A stretch of 15,532 nt of DNA from Candidatus Fibrimonadales bacterium. GTDB taxonomy: Bacteria; Fibrobacterota; Fibrobacteria; Fibrobacterales; Fibrobacteraceae. The notes under the pieces are model-generated. The model saw nothing but the letters and a program-made list of their open reading frames with translations. It was not told the DNA's origin and searched no databases. Both the position numbers and the translations under genes were made by a program. The stretch is from positions 1-15,532 of the forward strand of contig WQSA01000036.1 of NCBI GenBank assembly GCA_009788135.1. Direction: 5' to 3'. This document shows positions 5,811-12,563 of the stretch, piece by piece (the first letter of the stretch is position 1; every line of letters begins with the position of its first letter).

Positions 5811-7177
5811 AATTTAGGATTTTGTTTCTTTCTTTGCTGATTTTACCGTTGCTTCTCATCAGTTCTTGCAAAGAAGAAACTTATTCGGAAAAAATAATAC
5901 ATTTGTGGATTTTCAACAATAGCCCAAGTCCTTTGGAAGACATGAATAAAATCCTGAAAGGCTTTCATGTTGAAAACCCTGGAATTAAAGTTGAAGTTAC
6001 CATTTTGGATTGGGGAAACGGTTTTTCAAAAATAGTGCTTGCAGCAGCCACTCGCAAAGGCCCGGATGTAATCCAGGTTCCTTCCACATGGGCAGCCTCG
6101 CTCACGGACGTAGGCGCGCTTATGTCATTGGATTCTATTGTTGACATTTGGGGAGACCCAGACTTGTTCACGGCAAGCGCAAGAGAAACAATGAAACCGA
6201 GAAATTCCGCTACCACCACATCGCTACCCTGGTTTTTGGATGTGCGCCCATTTTACTATCGCAAAGATGTTTTGGACTCTCTCAACATAAACCCTAATTC
6301 AATAACAACAAGAGAAGCCTTTGCTGATGTTTTGCAAAGAGTAAAAAGAGCTAAACTCTCGATAAACGGCAAATTTATAAACCCCATGGCATATCCGGCC
6401 AAAAACGACTGGAACATAGTTCACAATCTGTCCTCATGGATTTTCAGCGCCGGAGGTTCCTTTTTAACCGAAGACTTGACAAAAAGCAACTTGCTAAACC
6501 CGCAAACCCTCGACGGAATTCATTTCTATTTGGATTTTGTGAAAAACGGCTTCAACGATTACTCAAATCTGGATAAAACCACTGCAGGCGTGAGCAGCGA
6601 TTTTGACCAGGGAAGAATAGCATTCATAGGCGAAACAACTTCAAAATCCATGTATCTCGAAAACCAGAATTTTTTGCAAGGCAATTCAAATACAGTGGCT
6701 ACGCTGGAATATGGCTGCATAACTCCCCCTACCGTAAGAAGAGGCAGCCCCGCAAAATATTTTCTGGGCGGTTCGAATTTAGGGGTTTTCAGCACAACAA
6801 CTCTCAAAAGAGAATCGCTTGCGCTTTTAAGATATTTAACCGCTCAGAGCGATGTTCAGTTCCAGTTCTCCAGAATATCCGGCTTTTTGCCAGCGCTTTC
6901 TGAAACATATCATCTTCCTTATTTTTCGGAAAATAAAAATCGCAAGATATTTCAGAAAATAGTTGAAAACGGAGTGAGCTATCCGGCAGTTTCGTTTTGG
7001 AGCGCAATAGAAACCGATGTTTTAACAAAAAGACTGAACAATATATTCAATATTATAGCAGGCTCTGAAGGAAAGCAATGGCCAACGGCTCAAATAGACG
7101 CAGAACTCCAAGCGGCAGACAGAGAGATAAACAATATTATAAGCAAAGCAGCAAGACAAAACGAGAAACCAATATGA
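5807..7177 (+). CDS. Carbohydrate ABC transporter solute-binding lipoprotein
   Basis: This is an extracytoplasmic binding protein of the family-1 (MalE/UgpB-like) sugar-binding type, 456 residues. Residues 1-20 are a lipoprotein signal with lipobox LISSC, Cys21 being lipidated. The body starts with a strand IIHLWIFNN, then F-H-V-E-N-P-G-I-K-V-E-V, where this family has a similar F-x-x-x-x-P-G-I-x-V. It continues with KIVLAAATRKGPDVIQVPST, RPFYYRKDVLD, a helix near FADVLQRVKRA and FDQGRIAFIGE. The ligand cannot be read from the sequence; carbohydrate is inferred from the MalK-, MalF- and MalG-type partners. The start overlaps the ATPase stop as ATGA, preceded by GGGAAG. It overlaps the next permease gene by ATGA as well, implying translational coupling. 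Confidence 0.92.
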   Translation: MKFRILFLSLLILPLLLISSCKEETYSEKIIHLWIFNNSPSPLEDMNKILKGFHVENPGIKVEVTILDWGNGFSKIVLAAATRKGPDVIQVPSTWAASLTDVGALMSLDSIVDIWGDPDLFTASARETMKPRNSATTTSLPWFLDVRPFYYRKDVLDSLNINPNSITTREAFADVLQRVKRAKLSINGKFINPMAYPAKNDWNIVHNLSSWIFSAGGSFLTEDLTKSNLLNPQTLDGIHFYLDFVKNGFNDYSNLDKTTAGVSSDFDQGRIAFIGETTSKSMYLENQNFLQGNSNTVATLEYGCITPPTVRRGSPAKYFLGGSNLGVFSTTTLKRESLALLRYLTAQSDVQFQFSRISGFLPALSETYHLPYFSENKNRKIFQKIVENGVSYPAVSFWSAIETDVLTKRLNNIFNIIAGSEGKQWPTAQIDAELQAADREINNIISKAARQNEKPI

Positions 7178-8103
7178 AACAGCAGAACAGCAGAATAGCA
7201 TTATTTTTCGCATTGCCAGCGAGCATCCTCCTTCTGTTTTTCCTGGTTTTGCCTGTTTTCTTCAATATATTGATAAGCGCGTTCGACATAGGGAACAATC
7301 CAGAACAATGGTTTGATTTATTCGTAGCCTTTGACAACTACGCAGCAGCCGTTATGCAAGACGGTTTTATAAACGCCATTAGAAATTCCATAATATACAC
7401 CATTGCCACAACGTTCTGCGTGACTTCCATAGGGTTGCTCGCCGCTCTTTGCTTAAGAGAACCGTTTAAAGGCAGGAGCCTGGTTATAATGTTGATAATG
7501 CTTTCATGGTCCATTCCAAGCTATGTGGTAGGAATATTTTTTGGCTATATATTTCAGCAAGATAACAGCGTTGTAAACTTTTTGCTGTTTGACATGCTTA
7601 ATTTGGATTTTTATTCAAGCATATTCGGCGTGCAATGGAATTACAACGAAGTTGGGCAACTGATAATCCCTCGATGGCTTGACAATGAATATTCCGTGCT
7701 AGTCGTAGCCATTCCGGCAATATGGCATTACTGGCCGTTTGCCATGCTATTGTTTTTGGCAGGCTTGCATTCAATTCAAAACGATGTATATCAGGCTGCA
7801 ATTATGGATGGGGCAAAAAAAATCAATAAATTTTTATATATAACATTCCCTATCCTCAGACCCGTTTTTCTGGCGGTCCTGGTTCAGAATTTCATAATAA
7901 ACGTTTACAATTTTAACATAGTAGTTATGATGTTCGGCAATGGAACCATGATTCCCAGCAAGGGTGCAGACATGATAATTCCCTATATTTTCCGCACATC
8001 TTTCCAATATTGGAATCTGGGAATAGGCGCAGGTTTGTCCACAATGCTAATGCTGTTTGTAGGAATTTTTGTTTTATATTATTACAAAAAGAGGGGAATC
8101 TGA
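7174..8103 (+). CDS. MalF/UgpA-type sugar ABC permease
   Basis: This is the first transmembrane subunit of the importer, 309 residues, normal for the family. About six hydrophobic segments are visible, beginning LFFALPASILLLFFLVLPVFF (about 10-30). The EAA coupling motif that docks on the ATPase is YQAAIMDGAKKINKFLYIT (206-224) followed by FPILRP. The N-terminal pattern F-D-N-Y-A-A-A-V with INAIRNSIIYTI matches the conserved core start. Between about residues 127 and 172 is a moderately long loop rich in Asp and Asn (DNSVVNFLLFDML...NEVG). The ATG at 7174 is in the ATGA overlap with the binding-protein stop; a longer in-frame start at 7078 would lie inside that gene and lacks a signal-like segment. 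The second permease follows one base after the stop. Confidence 0.93.
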   Translation: MKQQNSRIALFFALPASILLLFFLVLPVFFNILISAFDIGNNPEQWFDLFVAFDNYAAAVMQDGFINAIRNSIIYTIATTFCVTSIGLLAALCLREPFKGRSLVIMLIMLSWSIPSYVVGIFFGYIFQQDNSVVNFLLFDMLNLDFYSSIFGVQWNYNEVGQLIIPRWLDNEYSVLVVAIPAIWHYWPFAMLLFLAGLHSIQNDVYQAAIMDGAKKINKFLYITFPILRPVFLAVLVQNFIINVYNFNIVVMMFGNGTMIPSKGADMIIPYIFRTSFQYWNLGIGAGLSTMLMLFVGIFVLYYYKKRGI

Positions 8104-8104
8104 T

Positions 8105-10099
8105 ATGCGAGAATTCAGATTAAAAAAAATAGCTGTTGCATGGCTTCTCGCATTGATAAGCGCAGTACCAATTTTGTTTATAATATGGCTTTCCATTTTG
8201 AATGCCGAAGATATAAATCAATCCGCTTTTTTTCCTCAAAAAAGAAACAACAAAGTCACATTTTATAAAGAAAATGTTGCTGCAACATCTCTGGGACACG
8301 TGTATTACAATGACGAAAAAATAGCAGACATGAATTCGGTAGCAACAACTTATGCGCAAATGGGAACAAGGCTTTGGGCATTTAGCGCAAACAAAGGACT
8401 TATTGAAATAGATTTGAACGGCAAAAAAGAAGCAAACTCATACGATTGGAATTTTTTCAAAAACAATTATGAAAATTTTGACCATTTTAAATTCTATGTT
8501 TCCGGCGATATTCTACCCGAACACTTTATATGGCTAGCCGACAAATTAAACGACGAACCTGCCTTGCCAAGCGACAGCACTGCGCCTTCAATCTCAGCGA
8601 TAACCGGATTGAAATTTTACCAGTCGGAGGAAATTATAGGGCAGCTCAACTGGATTTTAACTCCGAACAACAGAGCGCTTAATACTATTCTCTCGCATTG
8701 GGAAAAATGGAACGGTTGGCTTAATCCGCAAATATACAGTTTGTTCAAAGTTGCAAATCGCACGGACAAGGAAAAATATTTGCTGTTTCGCTTTTGCCTG
8801 TCCGAGCTTTTTCCCAACAGAATTTCGCGCTTGAGGTATTTTCCCTGGCAAAATATATGGGTTAACCAGGTAGCGAATTCCGGACTTTCCATTTTAGCGG
8901 CAGGCGATAAAATTATAATGGGCATTCGCGGAGATCTTTTCCCTGGAGTCGCTATTTTCGACACGCAAACAAAAGAGCTCTCATGGATAACGGAAGCCAG
9001 AGGACTGCCAAGCGCTTCTGTTCAGAACATTGTTCAAATATCCAGCTACGAAGTATTGGTTGCGCATGATGTTGGGTTTAGCATTATTCAATTTGATTCA
9101 GGAAAAATAACTCACAATATAATGTTCGGCGAATATGATTTGCCTTATTTGGACGAGCAAAACCTGTACATAAAAACTTTGGGCGAGGAGAAAATTGCCA
9201 TAAGCTATGGAAGCGCAAGCATAACCTTTGATTTCCGCAATTTTAAAACCGAACCAATTCAAGAGCAAATTTCCATGTCTCCCATAATAAGCTCTTATTA
9301 TGAAAACGAAGAAGGATATAAATGGCTTGGCTATAGCGATGGAAAACTTGAGATGCTCAATGATTCCAATGAACTGATAAAGACAAGCGAAATACCTAAG
9401 GGCAGCAGAGCCTTTCAGTGGAACAATTACCAAGACATAATGAGAATCATGCCATTGGCATCGTTTATCAAAAACTCCGCTTTGATAGCCATAGCTGTTA
9501 GCCTGCTCTGTACCTTTCTCGCCATTTTCCCTAGCTATGCCATAGCGCGTCTCAATTTTTTTGGCAAATCTAATTTCACAAAAATTCTTTTGTCTTCTCA
9601 GGTTCTTTCCAGCTTGCCATTCCTTATTCCTATTTTTGTCATATTTATAATTTTGCAGATGAGAGCTTTTCATATGTTCAACAGTTTCTCTGCCATAATA
9701 TTTGTAAACCTGTTATTCTTTTTGCCATTAACAGTTCAATTTATGTACGATATGTTCAAGGCCATTCCTCCCAACCTTGAAGAATCTGCCATGATGGACG
9801 GCTGTTCTCCGTGGAAAACTTTCTGGAAAATTATAGTTCCTGTTATTCTCCCTGCGCTCGCCACTTGCTTAATTTACATTTTCCTTTTTGTATGGGATGA
9901 AATTCTATTTATATGGATTCTTTCAACGGATTCCAGCACTGCAACTTTGCCCGTTGGAATAAGGCTGGCTGTAGGCCAGATGGCCAATCGCCCTGAGCTT
10001 TTGATGGCTTTTTCTGTTATAGCCTCAATTCCGCCTATGCTGCTGTTCTGCTTTGTACAGCCATTTTTATTAAAAAGTTTGACGATGCACAGGAGATAA
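8105..10099 (+). CDS. MalG-type sugar ABC permease with large beta-propeller-like extracytoplasmic insertion
   Basis: This is the second transmembrane subunit, 664 residues against about 270-300 for the family. TM1 is at about 9-31 (AVAWLLALISAVPILFIIWL). The conserved permease core resumes only at about 437 (FQWNNYQDI, then FIKNSALIAIAVSLL) and runs to the end with about five membrane segments and an EAA motif, PPNLEESAMMDGCSPWKTF (555-573), with Cys567 in place of the usual Ala. The roughly 390 residues between are soluble and should lie outside the inner membrane. They include short beta-rich units such as GTRLWAFSANKGLIEIDLNG, GLPSASVQNIVQ followed by VLVAHDVGFSIIQFD, and YYENEEGYKWLGYSDGKLE, which resemble Reg_prop propeller blades. 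The frame is unbroken and the ATG follows a GAGGGGA site, so this is a real fusion or insertion, not a sequencing error. Confidence 0.9.
   Translation: MREFRLKKIAVAWLLALISAVPILFIIWLSILNAEDINQSAFFPQKRNNKVTFYKENVAATSLGHVYYNDEKIADMNSVATTYAQMGTRLWAFSANKGLIEIDLNGKKEANSYDWNFFKNNYENFDHFKFYVSGDILPEHFIWLADKLNDEPALPSDSTAPSISAITGLKFYQSEEIIGQLNWILTPNNRALNTILSHWEKWNGWLNPQIYSLFKVANRTDKEKYLLFRFCLSELFPNRISRLRYFPWQNIWVNQVANSGLSILAAGDKIIMGIRGDLFPGVAIFDTQTKELSWITEARGLPSASVQNIVQISSYEVLVAHDVGFSIIQFDSGKITHNIMFGEYDLPYLDEQNLYIKTLGEEKIAISYGSASITFDFRNFKTEPIQEQISMSPIISSYYENEEGYKWLGYSDGKLEMLNDSNELIKTSEIPKGSRAFQWNNYQDIMRIMPLASFIKNSALIAIAVSLLCTFLAIFPSYAIARLNFFGKSNFTKILLSSQVLSSLPFLIPIFVIFIILQMRAFHMFNSFSAIIFVNLLFFLPLTVQFMYDMFKAIPPNLEESAMMDGCSPWKTFWKIIVPVILPALATCLIYIFLFVWDEILFIWILSTDSSTATLPVGIRLAVGQMANRPELLMAFSVIASIPPMLLFCFVQPFLLKSLTMHRR
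8237..9409 (+). other. Propeller-like insert within the MalG-type permease (residues about 45-435)
   Basis: This is the segment that ordinary MalG-type permeases lack. The part at 9002-9097 (residues 300-331) matches the Reg_prop pattern best: Gly-Leu-Pro-Ser, then S-V-Q-N-I-V, then a strand, a short turn with Gly, and I-I-x-F-D. A second unit sits at about residues 398-420. The first half (45-260) is more helical and tryptophan-rich (LSHWEKWNGWL) and may be a separate domain. Boundaries are approximate. Confidence 0.55.
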
Positions 10100-10100
10100 A

Positions 10101-11381
10101 ATGCGTTTATTATTATTGCTGCTGCTGGCTACCCTCGCCTTTTCCCAAGACATAAAGGTTCGCAAAGAGGTTTTGCCAAACGGCTTGACCGTGCTGCTGT
10201 ATGAAAACAAACAGGCCCCAATCGTAGCTTGCAGGCTTTTTTACTTAACAGGCTCGGTTCATGAAAATCCGGGAAACTCCGGGCTTGCTCATATGTTGGA
10301 GCATATGCTGTTCAAAGGCTCGGAAAAGCTGAAACCGGACGAGTTGTGGAGCGCATACCAAGAAGCCGGGGGCACGGATTTAAACGCTTTTACAACGGAT
10401 TTAATGACCGCATATTTTGTGAACTTGCCTCGCAACAAAGTGGAGCTTTTCTTATGGCTTGAAGCGGATAGAATGCAAAACTCGGTTCTGCGAGACTTTA
10501 AAGCCGAGCGCGATGTTGTTCGCGAAGAGCGAAGAATGCGCTACGAAGACCCTCCGCGCGGGCGCTACAGAGAAACGCTGAGAAGCATGATTTACGAGGC
10601 TTATCCTTACCGCATTCCAACAATAGGCTGGGCATCTTCCATTGAAAACCTGACTCAGGAACAGGCAGAAGAGCATTACAGAAAATATTACAAGCCTCGC
10701 AATGCAATTCTGGTCTTTGCCGGCGATTTTTACGCAGACTCGCTTTTGCCAAAAATTCACGACTATTTCGGAAATATTCCCGCAGGCGAGCCTTTTCCGG
10801 AAATCCATTTAAAAGAACCGGCGCAGGCCGGGGAAAAACGGCTTATAGTCCGCCGCAACGATGCCACTCCGAGCGTTGACTTGTATTTTAAAACCGCTTC
10901 CGTAGAAGACTCCGCAATTTACGCTCTGGATATAGCGGAAGGCGTTCTCAACGGCCGCAGCGGAAGGCTTTACAAGAGGCTCGTTGAAGAAGAGAAACTA
11001 GCCACAAGCGCAAGCGCAAGCAACAATCCAAACAAAGCCGTATCCACATTCAGCGTTTCTGTTTCTTTGAAGCCAGGAGCGAGCCATGCAAAAGCAGAAG
11101 CTATTGTTTGGGAAGAATTGGAAAAATTGAAAAAAGAATTGGTGAACGAGCGAGAATTTCAAAAGGTGATAAACAATGCTTACGCCGCTCAGGTTCGCAA
11201 CTTAACGGATATGGCAGGAGTGGCCACGAATTTGGCATGGTTTGAGATGTATGGCTCGTATAATTTATATTTGAATTGGGCTAAGTCATTGGAAAAAGTG
11301 AACCGCAAAGCGGTGCAAAACGCAGCAACAGACTTTTTCACAAAAAGCAACGTTGTTGTAGGATGGATGGAAAATTTATGA
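10101..11381 (+). CDS. M16-family zinc peptidase (insulinase/processing-peptidase type)
   Basis: This is an exported zinc metallopeptidase of 426 residues, the size of single-unit M16B enzymes that work as dimers. Residues 1-16 are a short signal peptide (LLLLLLLATLAFSQ), giving a periplasmic or surface location. The inverted zinc motif H-x-x-E-H is HMLEH (His64, Glu67, His68), in G-N-S-G-L-A-H-M-L-E-H. The distal zinc ligand is probably Glu142 or Glu143 in ERDVVREERRMR. The second, non-catalytic half starts near residue 205 and includes GRSGRLYKRLVEE. A strong AGGAG precedes the ATG, which starts one base after the permease stop, and the 3' end overlaps dapB by ATGA. Substrate is unknown; co-transcription with a transporter may be functional or just operon packing. 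Confidence 0.93.
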   Translation: MRLLLLLLLATLAFSQDIKVRKEVLPNGLTVLLYENKQAPIVACRLFYLTGSVHENPGNSGLAHMLEHMLFKGSEKLKPDELWSAYQEAGGTDLNAFTTDLMTAYFVNLPRNKVELFLWLEADRMQNSVLRDFKAERDVVREERRMRYEDPPRGRYRETLRSMIYEAYPYRIPTIGWASSIENLTQEQAEEHYRKYYKPRNAILVFAGDFYADSLLPKIHDYFGNIPAGEPFPEIHLKEPAQAGEKRLIVRRNDATPSVDLYFKTASVEDSAIYALDIAEGVLNGRSGRLYKRLVEEEKLATSASASNNPNKAVSTFSVSVSLKPGASHAKAEAIVWEELEKLKKELVNEREFQKVINNAYAAQVRNLTDMAGVATNLAWFEMYGSYNLYLNWAKSLEKVNRKAVQNAATDFFTKSNVVVGWMENL

Positions 11382-12166
11382 ACGTTATGGTTTGCGGAAT
11401 GCCGGGCAAGATGGCGCAAATAGTGGCTGCAGCTTGCGAGAAAAGAAAATTCAACATTATCCCATTTTCGCTGACCGGCGAAGATATTGCCGAGTTTAAC
11501 GGTTTCGCTTTGCTCAAGCCTTTTGAGAGGGATGAAAAAATCGAAGACATTTTAAAAAAATATCCAGATTTAATCGCTGTGGACTACACTCATCCAAGCG
11601 CTGTGAATGGCAATGCGCAGTTTTACGTTAAGCATAAAATTCCATTTGTAATGGGAACCACAGGCGGAGACAGAGAAGCTTTGATGGCATTGGTGAAAAA
11701 CGCTAACCATCCTTGCGTGATTGCTCCGAACATGGCAAAGCAGATAGTGGCACTCCAGGCTATGCTTGAATGGACTGCAAAAAGCTTTCCGGGCGTATTC
11801 AGCAGCTACAATTTGCATGTTGTGGAAAGCCATCAAAAAACCAAAGCAGATACCAGCGGCACGGCAAAAGCGCTGGTAAAGAGCTTCCAAGACATGGGTG
11901 CCGCAGGCGGGGAAATAGAAATGATTCGCACCGAAGATTTGCAAATGAGCAAGATGGCTGTGCCAAAAGTGCATTTGGGCGGCCATGCGTTTCACACCTA
12001 TTCCCTTGACAGCGCAGACAATTCCGTGCATTTTGAGTTTCGCCATAATGTTTGCGGCCGCGAGATTTACGGAGAAGGCACCGCAGACGCTGTTGAATTT
12101 TTGGCAAAAAAAATCAACGCCAATCAAGGCGGGGTTTTTGACATGATTGCAGTTTTAAAAGGTTAA
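11378..12166 (+). CDS. dapB: 4-hydroxy-tetrahydrodipicolinate reductase, plant-like type
   Basis: This enzyme reduces the dipicolinate precursor with NAD(P)H in the lysine/diaminopimelate pathway, which also feeds peptidoglycan. It has 262 residues. The N-terminal nucleotide-binding loop is VCGMPGKM (5-12), the mid-domain is VDYTHPSAVNGNAQFYV and VMGTTGGDRE, and the active-site stretch is HVVESHQKTKADTSGTAKAL (147-166), with His152 and Lys156 in the catalytic positions. E-S-H-Q and A-D-T-S-G-T-A resemble the plant-type DapB rather than the E. coli form (E-A-H-H, D-A-P-S-G-T-A). The ATG at 11378 overlaps the M16 stop; a longer start at 11363 would lie before the dinucleotide fold. The stop overlaps that of the opposite division gene in a shared TTAA. 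Confidence 0.93.
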   Translation: MNVMVCGMPGKMAQIVAAACEKRKFNIIPFSLTGEDIAEFNGFALLKPFERDEKIEDILKKYPDLIAVDYTHPSAVNGNAQFYVKHKIPFVMGTTGGDREALMALVKNANHPCVIAPNMAKQIVALQAMLEWTAKSFPGVFSSYNLHVVESHQKTKADTSGTAKALVKSFQDMGAAGGEIEMIRTEDLQMSKMAVPKVHLGGHAFHTYSLDSADNSVHFEFRHNVCGREIYGEGTADAVEFLAKKINANQGGVFDMIAVLKG

Positions 12167-12522
12167 TCCACGAAATAAAAAATCTTTTCGTCTTTTTTGC
12201 TCATCCCATATCTACGGGCAACGGCTTCTATAGTCAAAGGGTCGTCTATAAGCGCCAGCTTTAGCATTTGTTTTCTCTCCAAATCCGCTTTCATATCTTG
12301 GTACTCGTTTTGAAGTTTCTCTATATTATATTCTTTTTTTGAAATATCGCTCATTCTGGAAGCGAAGCCATAGAACCCAACTAGTATTGAAATGGAAAAA
12401 AGAACTATCCCTATTTTGCTAAAAAACACTATAGGCAAGCTACGTTTGCCTATACGGGTTGTTATATTCTCCGTAATATCGCGCATAACTTGCGCACCAG
12501 TCTTCTTTCTTCGTCCAAGCAT
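12163..12522 (-). CDS. FtsB/DivIC-family cell division protein
   Basis: This is a small bitopic inner-membrane protein of the septum-formation initiator family, 119 residues, expected to sit with FtsL and FtsQ in the divisome. A basic cytoplasmic N-terminus precedes one membrane segment (about 31-53, FFSKIGIVLFSISILVGFYG). A coiled coil follows (EYNIEKLQNEYQDMKADLER), then the family C-terminal signature: a DPLTIEAVARRYGMSKKDEK segment and IFYF. The ATG at 12522 lies 8 bases after a TTTTCTATATT box, with no Shine-Dalgarno; an upstream TTG at 12564 would overlap the divergent gene's start. Met27 (12486) is another possible start. It is convergent with dapB, sharing four bases. Confidence 0.88.
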   Translation of the reverse strand: MLGRRKKTGAQVMRDITENITTRIGKRSLPIVFFSKIGIVLFSISILVGFYGFASRMSDISKKEYNIEKLQNEYQDMKADLERKQMLKLALIDDPLTIEAVARRYGMSKKDEKIFYFVD

Positions 12523-12530
12523 GTAGAAGT

Positions 12531-12541
12531 AATATAGAAAA
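12531..12541 (-). promoter_or_regulatory. Putative -10 box of the FtsB/DivIC-like gene (leaderless type)
   Basis: The minus strand reads TTTTCTATATT, ending 8 bases before the ATG at 12522. No -35 of the TTGACA type and no Shine-Dalgarno is visible. It is the clearest copy of the box seen in this window. Confidence 0.45.
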
Positions 12542-12548
12542 TAATTTA

Positions 12549-12556
12549 CTACCTTT
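12549..12556 (+). promoter_or_regulatory. Putative weak promoter box of the glycosyltransferase gene
   Basis: CTACCTTT ends 7 bases before the ATG at 12564 and is followed by CTTCCCA, close to the CTACATTT plus CCCTCAA arrangement before dnaB. The match is weaker than for the other boxes, and a downstream start would make it irrelevant. Confidence 0.25.
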
Positions 12557-12563
12557 CTTCCCA

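Noticed and set aside
9098..9673. 191-residue minus-strand frame inside the long permease gene
   Set aside because: It is fully antisense to a well-supported coding region, has no ribosome site and no recognisable domain.
8105..10099. Long permease as two separate genes (sensor plus permease) joined by a sequencing error
   Set aside because: TM1 at the N-terminus is needed by the MalG core, the frame is continuous, and no internal ribosome site with a plausible start lies just before the core at about 9410.
5807..10099. Claim of a specific sugar such as maltose
   Set aside because: Ligand residues cannot be assigned from the sequence alone, and no glycoside hydrolase or sugar-metabolism gene adjoins the transporter.
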